Counted from the stretch's first letter, positions 6,999-14,443 are shown. The stretch is 16,042 nucleotides of DNA from Alphaproteobacteria bacterium (GCA_003542415.1 DPKR01000142.1:1-16042), one strand, 5' to 3'. Notes: generated by a model not told the origin, from the letters alone. Made by a program: numbers and translations.

Positions 6999-8738
6999 TC
7001 ATTTGTTGGCAAGACCTATCTGAATGTTATAAAACTTAGCGTATTCACCTGATTTTTCAAGAAGGTCTTTGTGTGTGCCAACCTCTTTGATTTTGCCGTT
7101 TTTGAAAACGACCAATTCATCCATTTCATGAAGCGTTGAAAGGCGGTGGGCAATGGCAATCACGGTTTTGTTTTTCATCAGCTCCGAAAGCGATTTTTGA
7201 ATATAGCGCTCGCTTTCGCTATCAAGCGCGGAGGTAGCTTCATCCAAAATCAAAATCGGGGCGTTTTTCAAAATGGCTCTCGCAATAGCAACGCGTTGGC
7301 GCTCACCGCCCGAAAGCATCACCCCGCGCTCGCCGACCTTGCTTTCATATTTGTTGGGCAAGCTCATGATAAAATCATGAATATAGGCTTTTTTGGCTGC
7401 CGCAATCACTTCTTTATCGGTGGCGGTTGGTTTGCCATAGCGAATATTTTCCATCAAAGTGCGGTTAAAAAGCGTGCTTTCCTGCGGAATCATGGCAATT
7501 TGAGCGCGAAGGCTCTCTTGAGTGACTTTTGAAATGTCTTGGCCGTTGATGCTGATTTTGCCGCCCGAAACATCATAGTAGCGCACAAGAAGTTTGATCA
7601 GAGTTGATTTGCCGCTGCCAGATGCGCCGACTAAACCGATTTTTTGATTAGGCGCAATTTTTAAGTTGAAATTTTTGAAAACGGATTTGCCGTTCGGATA
7701 TGAAAAATCAACCTTTTCAAAAGAAATATCATTGGTTTTTATTTTAAGTTTTTTGGCACCCGGAATGTCTGTGACATAACAATCCATATCAAGAAGCGAC
7801 AAGCAATCTTTTAAGTTGCCGTATAGTTCAACAACAGAGCCTGCCATCCACCCCATATGGCGAATAGCCATGATGAAAGTTTCAACGAGCGAGGCGGTTA
7901 GAACAACACCCGCCAAATCAAGCCCGTAATGATGCCACCACCAAAAGATAAGCACAAACGAGACAACCGTCATGATATCAAAAACCATTTGCGAAAAAAG
8001 ATCAACACGAACACGTGTGGTCATTGCCGTTCTTTCGGCAATGGCGGCTTTGCGAACAGCCTTAAAATAGTGGTGCTTTTCATAAAAATAGTTTGAAAAG
8101 CTCTTGACTAAACTTGCATTTGTTACGCCATCAACAAAAACACCGTTTGCAGCCGAATACATTTTTGAACGCGCCGCCGAAAGAGGGGCAAGCTGGCGGC
8201 GAAAATAAATTGTGACAAACAAGAACACTGTATTTAAACACCCTAAAATCAGCGCAAGATATTTATCGGCTAAAGCAATAAAGAAAAGACTTGTGGTAAT
8301 TTCCATCAGCGGACGAAAACAACCGAACAAAATGTTGCCGTACATATTTTGAATTTGGTTCAAAACATTGGAGACTTTGCCCGAAATGTTGCCAGACATT
8401 TCTTCTTCAAAAAAGCGCATGGCGTGTTTGTGCACTTTTGAAAACAAATCGCGTGCCGAACGCGTGTAAATAAAAGGCAAAAACCTTGATTCTAAAAAGC
8501 GTCGGGTGGCCTCAGAACAGGTTAAGAGCATAACCGCGCCGATGAAAAGTATTAAATATTTTGTTAAAACACCGACAATTTCAGCTTTTGGAACAGAACC
8601 CAAAGCGCCGATCATTTGCGCTAAAAGCCAGTTATGACAACGGGATAAAACCGTCTCTACCGTGAGCATCAAAAAAAGCCCGATTGTGATGTATTTTGCT
8701 TGTTTGATATATTTATATAAAAAACGCCAAACCACCAT
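6999..8738 (-). CDS. ABC exporter, fused membrane and ATPase domains (MsbA/multidrug type)
   Basis: A half-transporter of 579 residues expected to act as a homodimer in the inner membrane, pumping a lipid, drug or peptide; the substrate cannot be read from sequence. The membrane domain spans about residues 1-320 with hydrophobic segments near 17-32, 58-75, 140-175 and 252-290. The ATPase domain has Walker A GASGSGKST (371-379), Q-loop Gln419, signature LSGGERQR (475-482), Walker B ILILDE (495-500) and the switch His531. GAGGAG nine bases before the ATG sets the start, and a near-consensus promoter lies 27 bases upstream of the start codon. One oriented motif (8224-8238) lies inside, antisense to the gene. 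Confidence 0.95.
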   Translation of the reverse strand: MVVWRFLYKYIKQAKYITIGLFLMLTVETVLSRCHNWLLAQMIGALGSVPKAEIVGVLTKYLILFIGAVMLLTCSEATRRFLESRFLPFIYTRSARDLFSKVHKHAMRFFEEEMSGNISGKVSNVLNQIQNMYGNILFGCFRPLMEITTSLFFIALADKYLALILGCLNTVFLFVTIYFRRQLAPLSAARSKMYSAANGVFVDGVTNASLVKSFSNYFYEKHHYFKAVRKAAIAERTAMTTRVRVDLFSQMVFDIMTVVSFVLIFWWWHHYGLDLAGVVLTASLVETFIMAIRHMGWMAGSVVELYGNLKDCLSLLDMDCYVTDIPGAKKLKIKTNDISFEKVDFSYPNGKSVFKNFNLKIAPNQKIGLVGASGSGKSTLIKLLVRYYDVSGGKISINGQDISKVTQESLRAQIAMIPQESTLFNRTLMENIRYGKPTATDKEVIAAAKKAYIHDFIMSLPNKYESKVGERGVMLSGGERQRVAIARAILKNAPILILDEATSALDSESERYIQKSLSELMKNKTVIAIAHRLSTLHEMDELVVFKNGKIKEVGTHKDLLEKSGEYAKFYNIQIGLANK

Positions 8739-8764
8739 GAAAACAATCTCCTCAAATATAGGCG

Positions 8765-8792
8765 ATTATAAAAAAGAATAAGTCAATGTCAA
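8765..8792 (-). promoter_or_regulatory. Consensus sigma70 promoter of the ABC exporter
   Basis: Read on the - strand: -35 TTGACA (8792-8787), a 16-nt spacer and -10 TATAAT (8770-8765). Both hexamers match the consensus perfectly, which predicts strong expression. Confidence 0.8.
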
Positions 8793-8817
8793 TAAAATTT
8801 AAAATCAAACATATTGA

Positions 8818-8845
8818 TTGACAAGAAAACTTATTGGTTTATAGT
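8818..8845 (+). promoter_or_regulatory. Promoter of the four-helix membrane protein
   Basis: TTGACA (8818-8823), a 16-nt spacer and TATAGT (8840-8845), back to back with the ABC exporter promoter and pointing the other way. The leader to the ATG is about 18 nt, with no SD. Confidence 0.65.
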
Positions 8846-8869
8846 TAAACACATCTAAATCTTACTATT

Positions 8870-9205
8870 ATGGAAAGTTTACAGATTGTGTTTGTTCTCT
8901 TGATGGGAGCGTTGTTCGCCATTGTATCGTTTAACAAAAACGGTTCTGTTGTGCCATCGGTTGCCGGTGCTGTTGCTTGTATGCTGTTTTGGGCAGTTTA
9001 TAACGGTTTTTCATTAAATGCTTATGATCAAATCGTTATAACCGTTTCGAACCCCGTTTTGTGGTTTGAGGCCGCTGTAACAGCTTTTGTTGCCGCTATT
9101 GTCGGACGCAACAACACCTATCGCCGAAGAACAAAAAAAGAGGGATTGCTCAGGTTTATTGTGCCGGCAATTCTGCTTGTTGTTTCTATTATTTTGTGGA
9201 TGTAA
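8870..9205 (+). CDS. Small integral membrane protein of unknown function (111 aa)
   Basis: I do not recognise the family. Hydrophobicity suggests four membrane helices: about residues 4-21, 27-46, 60-79 and 93-110. A positively charged loop (GRNNTYRRRTKKEG, 79-92) between the last two helices is probably cytoplasmic. There is no catalytic motif. The gene is monocistronic with its own promoter and terminator, reads against its neighbours and has an SD-less AU-rich start, like the orphan genes at 483, 3843 and 15991. Confidence 0.75.
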   Translation: MESLQIVFVLLMGALFAIVSFNKNGSVVPSVAGAVACMLFWAVYNGFSLNAYDQIVITVSNPVLWFEAAVTAFVAAIVGRNNTYRRRTKKEGLLRFIVPAILLVVSIILWM

Positions 9206-9233
9206 AAAAACCGCCTTTATGGCGGCTTTTTTT
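9204..9233. terminator. Bidirectional terminator (AAAAACCGCC...GGCGGCTTTTT type)
   Basis: Seven A, CCGCC (9211-9215), loop TTTAT, GGCGG (9221-9225), C and seven T. It overlaps the stop codons of both convergent genes and probably serves both. The same CCGCC/GGCGG core is used at 15524 and 15740. Confidence 0.85.
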
Positions 9234-9777
9234 ATTTATTCAGCTTAAATTGAAGCTCAAGCGGCGGCAAGGTGCGGCCTCTGACAACAATTCCCGTTAC
9301 TTTAAGGCGCATATTATCCACTTTTTCGCAGGTTATCGGCGATAAAAACTGGAGTGTACCGATGTGAACCACCGAATCAATCTTTGCAGGCGAATTGTTT
9401 TTTAAGAGATTTGAACCGTAAACACGCTTTTCTTCCGAAATGCCGGAGCCGCTGAAATAAAGACGCATACGTTCAACCATTTTTGCCCAGTTTGTATCGC
9501 CCTTTTGCACTTTTTTATAAATGTCTATATCAAATTTGATGTCTTTAATGCGTTTATTTGACAAGCATTGCGGCGAGTTTGGCATAAAATTATCGGCATA
9601 TATTGTAAGCTCCATATCATATGTTTTGTTATACGCTTTAATCAATGTGTTTTCTTGCTCGACATCCCACGCGGAAGGCGTTTTATTTTCAACCTTAAAA
9701 GAAACAACAAAACCGGACAGACTTTCAAAGCCGCAGCTCAAAAAAACAACAAAACAAAGAATTAAAAATTTTTTCAT
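9232..9777 (-). CDS. Secreted or lipid-anchored protein of unknown function (181 aa)
   Basis: The N-terminus MKKFLILCFVVFLSCGFESL is a signal peptide. The FLSC context is a poor lipobox, so periplasmic secretion or lipid anchoring are both possible. The mature part shows beta-strand-like segments (FVVSFKVENKT, YDMELTIYADNF, LPPLELQFKLNK) and three cysteines: one at the signal peptide end, one in PQCLS and one in PITCEK. I do not recognise the family. The SD AAGGAG lies six bases before the ATG. It is the last gene of a three-gene - strand operon, 40 bases after the thioredoxin-like gene; that gap holds one oriented motif (9801-9815). Confidence 0.75.
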   Translation of the reverse strand: MKKFLILCFVVFLSCGFESLSGFVVSFKVENKTPSAWDVEQENTLIKAYNKTYDMELTIYADNFMPNSPQCLSNKRIKDIKFDIDIYKKVQKGDTNWAKMVERMRLYFSGSGISEEKRVYGSNLLKNNSPAKIDSVVHIGTLQFLSPITCEKVDNMRLKVTGIVVRGRTLPPLELQFKLNK

Positions 9778-9817
9778 CAGCTTCTCCTTATAAAAAAATG
9801 AACAGTGTATTTAAAGC

Positions 9818-10195
9818 TTATTTGAAACGCGAAGCATACGAATCAAAACGCGCAGCATCTTCATCTGACCAACCCATGATATAGTGCGTGCCCATGCAAA
9901 TCAGCGGTGTGCCGAGCGAAGTCTGATTCAAGTTGAATTTTTGCGCACACTTTAAGAACAGATTATATCCGTTTGGATTTCGAACATCAACATTGATCAT
10001 TTTCAGCTCAGGATGGCGCGATTTGATGTATTGCGCGGCATGGTGGCAGTGAGGACAAGTGTTTTGATAAAAAAAGTATATTTGGTTGTTTGATATCGAT
10101 TGCATGACAGATGCGTTTCCTTGCGGCCGATCTTCTTGACAAGCTGTTAAAGAAAACATCAACGCAACAACAAATATTTTCAAAAAGTTCTTCAT
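9818..10195 (-). CDS. Thioredoxin/glutaredoxin-fold lipoprotein with CPHC motif
   Basis: A 125-residue exported thiol-redox protein. The ATG at 10195 was preferred to one 24 bases upstream because AGGA lies six bases before it and the protein then begins with a clean lipoprotein signal (MKNFLKIFVVALMFSLTAC, lipobox LTAC). After a short linker, strand IYFFYQNT leads into the active site CPHC, then an AAQYIKSRHPELKMINVDV alpha/beta unit, and GTPLI with the cis-Pro of the fold. The CPHC pair matches DsbA-type oxidants, but the size and order are closer to glutaredoxin. A role in periplasmic thiol chemistry is inferred. The start lies eight bases after the stop of the preceding gene in the operon. 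Confidence 0.8.
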   Translation of the reverse strand: MKNFLKIFVVALMFSLTACQEDRPQGNASVMQSISNNQIYFFYQNTCPHCHHAAQYIKSRHPELKMINVDVRNPNGYNLFLKCAQKFNLNQTSLGTPLICMGTHYIMGWSDEDAARFDSYASRFK

Positions 10196-10203
10196 GTTCT
10201 TTC

Positions 10204-10782
10204 CTATTCTATGCAACAATCAACTGCTTTTCTCACAAAAGCTTTCATTTTAGAAAGTGCGCCTTGCGGCTTTTCTTGCTGTTTTTCTTCTTTTAAAGAA
10301 ACAGACTGTGTGATTTTATCTGCCAGCTTTTTGACATCTTCAACGCTGTCTTGCATCCATTTTGCGCCGTCAACAGAAAGCATATTCATGTTCAAGCCCC
10401 AAAACAGACAATACATATCATAAGCCTTATTGAACAAATCATAAGCTTGGGTCTTGTTGCCAAGAGATTGTTGCTTTGTGCCAACTTCCATCAAACGCAT
10501 CGAGGTTGCAAGCAGGTGCTTTGAAATGCACCAAACTTCTCCTTCATAAGAAGGAATAATTTTTTGCATCAAACGTTTGCGCGTTTCGCGAACTTCTTCA
10601 ATCAAATCATAAAAAGCTGTTTTGCCTGTTTTGGCACCTGAAAAAACAAGGTGTTCTTCAATCGAAATCAGGTTCATAATGGCAATGGTTAAATCTTGGT
10701 CGGAAGAAAGATCTTTCGGATTGACTTTTTTGGTGGCGTCAATGCGCTCAACAAACTCTTTAACGCTTTCGGCTTTTTTCAT
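10204..10782 (-). CDS. Helical cytoplasmic protein of unknown function (192 aa)
   Basis: I do not recognise the family. The protein is predicted almost entirely helical, without a signal peptide or membrane segment. It contains LTIAIMNLISIEEHL, EEVRETRKRLMQKI, AYDLFNKAYDMYCLFWGLNMNM and a charged tail (KEEKQQEKPQG) followed by an amphipathic C-terminal helix. The repeated helix pairs could be TPR-like packing, but no clear repeat is visible. The SD AGAGGA precedes the ATG by six bases. First gene of the operon with the redox lipoprotein and the secreted protein, which suggests a shared envelope-related task. A weak promoter (TTGTAT, 18 nt, TACTAT) may lie upstream. Confidence 0.75.
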   Translation of the reverse strand: MKKAESVKEFVERIDATKKVNPKDLSSDQDLTIAIMNLISIEEHLVFSGAKTGKTAFYDLIEEVRETRKRLMQKIIPSYEGEVWCISKHLLATSMRLMEVGTKQQSLGNKTQAYDLFNKAYDMYCLFWGLNMNMLSVDGAKWMQDSVEDVKKLADKITQSVSLKEEKQQEKPQGALSKMKAFVRKAVDCCIE

Positions 10783-11084
10783 TTGTATTCCTCTTTAATA
10801 AAATTGTTTTTTTATAGTATGGTTCTTTTTGCTCAAAATACAAGATGTTTTTTTTGTTTATCGAATCTTTTATAAAAAAATTTGCAGATCCCTTGACGCA
10901 CTCGCTTTGCTCGGCGAGGGATGACTTTTAAAACAAAATGCGGAGAACCGGTCAGATAGAATAGAAATTTTTATATATTATTTTCAAAAGTTCGGAGAAT
11001 GCGGCAAATAATAAGAAACAATTTTTCAAGCGACAGGAGTGTAGTTAACCCTACATGACTTAGCTTGAAAAAGCGTTTCTGTTT
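10783..11084. other. Repeat-rich spacer downstream of ruvC
   Basis: A non-coding stretch of about 300 bases. It contains the possible promoter of the - strand operon (10800-10850), a palindromic repeat (10869-10925), an AT-rich part (10926-11000) with two ATGCGG words but no clear fold, and most of a long imperfect hairpin (11003-11093) that runs into the end of ruvC. No ORF here looks real. Confidence 0.7.
10869..10925. repeat. Palindromic dispersed repeat, copy 1
   Basis: TTTATAAAA-rich lead, TTTGCAGATCCCTTGA (10881-10896), a GC-richer inner part with CTCGC/GCGAG, then AGGGATGAC (10917-10925). ATCCCT and AGGGAT form the outer stem. It shares both edges with the copy at 15463-15516, but the inner arms are unrelated. 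Confidence 0.7.
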
Positions 11085-11093
11085 TTAGTTGCC
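11003..11093. repeat. Long nested hairpin at the 3' end of ruvC
   Basis: Arms from outside inward: GGCAA/TTGCC (11003-11007 with 11089-11093), AGAAAC/GTTTCT (11014-11019 with 11075-11080), TTTTTCAAGC/GCTTGAAAAA (11022-11031 with 11063-11072, ten perfect pairs) and TGTAG/CTACA (11040-11044 with 11051-11055). The right edge includes the last codons of ruvC. There is no clear T-run after either arm, so it is not a standard terminator. Confidence 0.65.
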
Positions 11094-11579
11094 CATTATA
11101 CGAGCTTTTGAATCTCGGAAGTGAGCGTGAGTGATGGCAATCGCCAATGCATCTGACGCATCATTGTTTTTTGGGGTGATGCCTGAGAGCAAAATTTTGA
11201 CCATTGTTTCAACCTGATTTTTGCCGGCTTTGCCAACACCGACAATCGCTTTTTTGACCTTGTTCGGCTCATATTCAAAAAGAGGAACATGGTATGTGCC
11301 GGTGCTTAAAACAACAACACCGCGTGCGTGAGAAAGCTTGATGGTTGAAACAGGATTGTCATTTAAGAAAATGATTTCAATAGAGGATTCGTCCGGCTTG
11401 TATTGCTCAATAATCCCGCAAAGTGTGCGATAAATAAGATCTAAACGATCTTGCAAAGCAAGTTTCGGATCGGTTTTGATGAAACCGTCAGCCACATATT
11501 TGAGGCGACTGCCTTCGGTGTCAATAATACCCCAACCCGTTGATGACAGGCTGGGGTCTAAACCTAAAATCCTAACCAA
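11085..11579 (-). CDS. ruvC: RuvC Holliday junction resolvase
   Basis: Dimeric endonuclease that cuts Holliday junctions with RuvAB. It has 164 residues, near the usual 160-175. The four acidic catalytic residues are present: Asp8 in LGLDPS, Glu68 in SIEIIF, and Asp140 and Asp143 in NNDASDALAIAITHAH. The start is TTG (11577-11579), since no ATG or GTG lies between the yebC stop and the conserved LGLDPS; GGGGA sits about 11 bases upstream. It starts four bases after yebC. ruvA and ruvB are not in the window. The C-terminus is short after the last Asp (ends RIMGN) and its final codons form part of a long hairpin. Confidence 0.95.
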   Translation of the reverse strand: MVRILGLDPSLSSTGWGIIDTEGSRLKYVADGFIKTDPKLALQDRLDLIYRTLCGIIEQYKPDESSIEIIFLNDNPVSTIKLSHARGVVVLSTGTYHVPLFEYEPNKVKKAIVGVGKAGKNQVETMVKILLSGITPKNNDASDALAIAITHAHFRDSKARIMGN

Positions 11580-11583
11580 AGAG

Positions 11584-12339
11584 TTATTCCCCTTGAAGTT
11601 TTGCTAAAATATCTTCAGCAATTTCAGCGTTGTGATAAACATGCTGAACATCTTCATCATCTTCTAAAGCATCTATGAAATCTAAAAACTTTTGAGCTGT
11701 TTCAAGATCGGTGATTTCTGTTTTAACAATCGGTTTCCAATCTAAACGCGAAACAGACGGCGTGCCGAATTTTTGTTCCAACGCCGATGTCACGGCAAAC
11801 AATTCATCAGGCAAAGTTTCAATGCTGTGTGTTTCTTCATCGGAAGAAACATCGTTTGCACCGGCTTCTAAAGCTGTTTCAAACATTTCATCGCTTGTTG
11901 CAGCAGAAGCCGGATATTCGATATAACCGATGCGTTCAAAATTAAACGAAACAGAGCCCGTTTCACCAAAAGAACCGCCGCGTTTGTTGAAAATTGTGCG
12001 GACATTGGTCGCCGTGCGATTTTTATTATCTGTCAAAGCTTCAACAATAACCGCAGATTTGTTTGGCGAAAAACCTTCATAATGAATTTCAACAAAATCA
12101 GCACCACCGGCAACCTGCGTGGCTTTGGCGATGGCGCGCTCAATGTTGTCTTTAGGCATACTCTCGGCACGTGCGGCTTGAATGGCTAAACGAAGACGCG
12201 GGTTTTTATCGGGCTCGGGCAAGCCTGATTTGGCAGCCACGGTGATTTCACGCGCGAGTTTGGCAAAAACGCGCGCTTTTTTAGCATCTTGAGCGCCTTT
12301 GCGATACATAATATTCTTAAACTGGGAATGCCCTGACAT
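11584..12339 (-). CDS. yebC: YebC/PmpR family protein (TACO1-like)
   Basis: A 251-residue member of the YebC family, known as transcriptional regulators and, for some members, translation factors relieving ribosome stalling at proline runs. The N-terminus HSQFKNIMYRKGAQDAKKARVF is the family signature, followed by ITVAAKSG, PRLRLAIQAARAESMPKDNIERAI, YEGFSPNKSAVIVEALTDNKNRT and the FNKRGGSFGETGSVSFNF block. The C-terminal acidic helix (ALEDDEDVQHVYHNAEI) is also standard. TAGGAG nine bases before the ATG sets the start. Paired with ruvC as in many proteobacteria. Confidence 0.97.
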   Translation of the reverse strand: MSGHSQFKNIMYRKGAQDAKKARVFAKLAREITVAAKSGLPEPDKNPRLRLAIQAARAESMPKDNIERAIAKATQVAGGADFVEIHYEGFSPNKSAVIVEALTDNKNRTATNVRTIFNKRGGSFGETGSVSFNFERIGYIEYPASAATSDEMFETALEAGANDVSSDEETHSIETLPDELFAVTSALEQKFGTPSVSRLDWKPIVKTEITDLETAQKFLDFIDALEDDEDVQHVYHNAEIAEDILAKLQGE

Positions 12340-12368
12340 GAATTTAATCTCCTATATGTTTTTTGTTT

Positions 12369-12397
12369 TTTATAATCAGTTTATTGTTTTATTGCAA
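12369..12397 (-). promoter_or_regulatory. Promoter of yebC-ruvC
   Basis: Read on the - strand: -35 TTGCAA (12397-12392), a 17-nt spacer and -10 TATAAA (12374-12369). It sits 30 bases before the yebC ATG. Confidence 0.65.
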
Positions 12398-12405
12398 GAT
12401 TTTTT

Positions 12406-13143
12406 TTATTGTTTTAATTCGCCTTTAATCAGCAAGAAACGAGGTGTTTTATCACCGAAAATATGATATTTTTCAGCTAAAGAAATCGTTTCGGGATCAG
12501 GCTCGGAAAGCATTTTTTTGATTTCGCACTGAGGTGTTTCGGCCTTTTGCGCAAGATCTGCCTCATCAACTTTGTTTTTATCAATCTTGATTTCAGTCGG
12601 GGTTTTCAAGATTTTATCTAAAATGCTTTGTGTTTCTTTAGAACGACGATTGGTGAAAACAATATTTTGTTTGTCTGCCGGCAATTTTTCCAAAATCTGC
12701 TCCAAATTAGAAAGCTGGTGTTTTTTCTTGAGCAGGTTGATATCATCCACAACCAAAATATTGATTTTTGATAAGTCGACTTTTTCTTCTGCCGAAAGCT
12801 CCAAAACCAAATCAGGTGTTGCAATAATGACATTGGATTCATCTTCTTCATCGCTCGGGTGATATTTGTTAAACAGCGCAAAACTGTCTGAAACATTGTT
12901 TGCCTGCCAAGAATCTGCCGTGATAATCAAAATGTTTTGATTTTTCTTTTGAGCAATGACCTCAATCAATGGAAACACATATGAATATGTTTTGCCTGAA
13001 CGTTGTGGGGCAATGGTGAAAATATCTTTGCCCTCCAAAACAGAAGGGATAACATCTGCCTGAACTGTTGTTGGATGAGAAATGCCGAGCTCTGTGATGG
13101 CTTGAATGGTTGGCTCGCTTAAACCTAAATCTTTAAATTCCAT
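12406..13143 (-). CDS. Degenerate, single-domain DEAD-box helicase-like protein (245 aa)
   Basis: The first RecA-like domain of a DEAD-box RNA helicase without the second one. It begins like the family, with the Q-motif region (Phe3, GISHPTTVQ ending at Gln28) and VIPSVLEGKDIFTIAPQRSGKT, where motif I is APQRSGKT (45-52). Motif Ib is IIATPDL (106-112). Motif II, usually DEAD, is DDIN in LVVDDINLL (130-138). Motif III, usually SAT, reads FTNRR (163-167). After about residue 185 only a charged tail follows; motifs IV-VI are absent. ATP hydrolysis and unwinding are doubtful; a role as RNA-binding or dominant partner of a full helicase is inference. The SD GAGGA lies four bases before the ATG. 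No frameshift or stop suggests a recent break. Confidence 0.82.
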   Translation of the reverse strand: MEFKDLGLSEPTIQAITELGISHPTTVQADVIPSVLEGKDIFTIAPQRSGKTYSYVFPLIEVIAQKKNQNILIITADSWQANNVSDSFALFNKYHPSDEEDESNVIIATPDLVLELSAEEKVDLSKINILVVDDINLLKKKHQLSNLEQILEKLPADKQNIVFTNRRSKETQSILDKILKTPTEIKIDKNKVDEADLAQKAETPQCEIKKMLSEPDPETISLAEKYHIFGDKTPRFLLIKGELKQ

Positions 13144-13174
13144 ATTTTCCTCTTTTGTATTTGAATTTTTGATA

Positions 13175-13203
13175 AAAATATATCAAGAGCAAAAGCTCGT
13201 CAA
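13175..13203 (-). promoter_or_regulatory. Possible promoter of the DEAD-box-like gene
   Basis: Read on the - strand: TTGACG (13203-13198), a 17-nt spacer and TATTTT (13180-13175). The -10 is weak, so the call is tentative. It diverges from the aldolase promoter. Confidence 0.4.
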
Positions 13204-13257
13204 GAGCTGTTTGAATTTTTTAATACGATTCTTTTGTTCATTTTTGTATCTTTTAGG

Positions 13258-13285
13258 TTGCAAAAAAGAGAAGGGTGCGTAATAT
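13258..13285 (+). promoter_or_regulatory. Possible promoter of the aldolase gene
   Basis: TTGCAA (13258-13263), a 16-nt spacer and TAATAT (13280-13285), giving a leader of about 30 nt that contains the SD TAGGAG. Confidence 0.45.
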
Positions 13286-13321
13286 GAGGGCAGTTTGAAT
13301 TTTATTTAGGAGATTTATAAT

Positions 13322-14356
13322 ATGCCACTCATTTCAATGCGTCAGATTTTAGACCACGCAGCTGAGAACGGATATGGCGTTCCGGCTTTTAACATCAATG
13401 ATATGGAGCAGGTGATTGCAGTGCTCCAAGCCGCACGCAAAGTCAACGCCCCTGTGATTTTACAAACATCAACCGGTGCCAGAAAATTTGCCGGCGACCC
13501 GATGATCAGACATATGGTGCAGGCAGGGCTCGAGATGTTTCCGGAACTCCCGATTTGTATTCACCAAGACCACGGTGCTTCGGTTGATATTTGCCAAAGC
13601 GCTATTGTTAACGGTTATTCATCTGTGATGATGGACGGATCGCTTGAGGCTGACGGTAAAACACCATCATCTTATGAATACAATGTTAAGGTCACAAAAG
13701 AAGTTGTGGCAAGAGCACATGCTGTCGGCGCTTCGGTTGAAGGCGAATTAGGCGTGATCGGCTCGCTCGAGACAGGCAAGGGCGATAAAGAAGACGGACA
13801 CGGCGCTGAAGGCACGATTGATAAAAAACGTTTGGTGACCGACCCTGATGAAGCAGCAAAATTTGTTGCTGAAACAAATGTGGACGCTTTGGCTGTTGCT
13901 GTCGGCACATCACACGGTGCATACAAATTCACAAGAAAGCCTGATGGTGAAATTTTGGCGATTGATGTGATTGAAAAAATCCACAAAAAATTGCCGAACA
14001 CACACATGGTGATGCATGGATCTTCTTCTGTTCCGCAAGAATTGCAAGACCTTATCAACGCTTATGGCGGGGCAATTCCTCAAACATACGGTGTGCCGGT
14101 TGAAGAAATCGTGAGAGGTATTAAATCAGGCGTTAGAAAAGTCAATGTTGACACGGATTGCCGTATGGCCATCACGGGCGCAATCAGACGTTTGTTTATG
14201 GAAAATCCGAAAGAATTTGACCCGCGCAAATATTTGAAGCCGGCCATTGAAGAAATGCAAAAAGTTTGCGAAGCACGTTATATTGCTTTCGGCGCAGCCG
14301 GACATGCAGATCAAATCAAAGTTGTTCCTTTGTCTGAAATGGCAAAAAGATATTAA
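13322..14356 (+). CDS. fba: Class II fructose-bisphosphate aldolase
   Basis: Zinc-dependent aldolase of glycolysis/gluconeogenesis: cleaves fructose 1,6-bisphosphate into dihydroxyacetone phosphate and glyceraldehyde 3-phosphate in the cytoplasm. The 344-residue length fits the CbbA/Calvin-type branch. Visible motifs: [10 protein letters not shown] near 21-30, the catalytic/zinc segment HQDHG (81-85, Asp83 and His84), VEGELG (139-144), [12 protein letters not shown] with zinc ligand His198, [10 protein letters not shown] with His232, and the phosphate-binding [19 protein letters not shown] nine bases before the ATG sets the start. Single gene with its own promoter and terminator. Confidence 0.97.
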   Translation: MPLISMRQILDHAAENGYGVPAFNINDMEQVIAVLQAARKVNAPVILQTSTGARKFAGDPMIRHMVQAGLEMFPELPICIHQDHGASVDICQSAIVNGYSSVMMDGSLEADGKTPSSYEYNVKVTKEVVARAHAVGASVEGELGVIGSLETGKGDKEDGHGAEGTIDKKRLVTDPDEAAKFVAETNVDALAVAVGTSHGAYKFTRKPDGEILAIDVIEKIHKKLPNTHMVMHGSSSVPQELQDLINAYGGAIPQTYGVPVEEIVRGIKSGVRKVNVDTDCRMAITGAIRRLFMENPKEFDPRKYLKPAIEEMQKVCEARYIAFGAAGHADQIKVVPLSEMAKRY

Positions 14357-14375
14357 TTATTTTACATTTCAATTG

Positions 14376-14406
14376 AAAAACCGCTCATTCAAGAGCGGTT
14401 TTTTTT
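14376..14406 (+). terminator. Rho-independent terminator of the aldolase gene
   Basis: AAAAACCGCTC (14376-14386), a 6-nt loop, GAGCGG (14393-14398) and eight T. A perfect stem. Confidence 0.93.
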
Positions 14407-14443
14407 GTGTTGATTTTTGTTCTCTATTTTGATAGGTTAAAAA

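Noticed and set aside
6746..7039. 97-codon + strand frame between the terminator and the ABC exporter
   Set aside because: It is antisense to a frame with clear beta-protein character and has no SD; its end runs into the exporter gene.
9310..9325. DnaA-box-like TTATCCACT
   Set aside because: A single imperfect copy inside a coding gene; no cluster that would support an origin within the window.
10196..10219. Upstream ATG for the thioredoxin-like lipoprotein
   Set aside because: It overlaps the end of the preceding gene, lacks an SD and would put charged residues before the signal peptide; the ATG at 10195 has an SD and a clean lipobox.
13187..13210. Small inverted repeat AGCTC/GAGCT between the DEAD-box-like gene and the aldolase
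   Set aside because: Short, with no T-run; it overlaps the probable - strand promoter and is too weak to call an operator or terminator.
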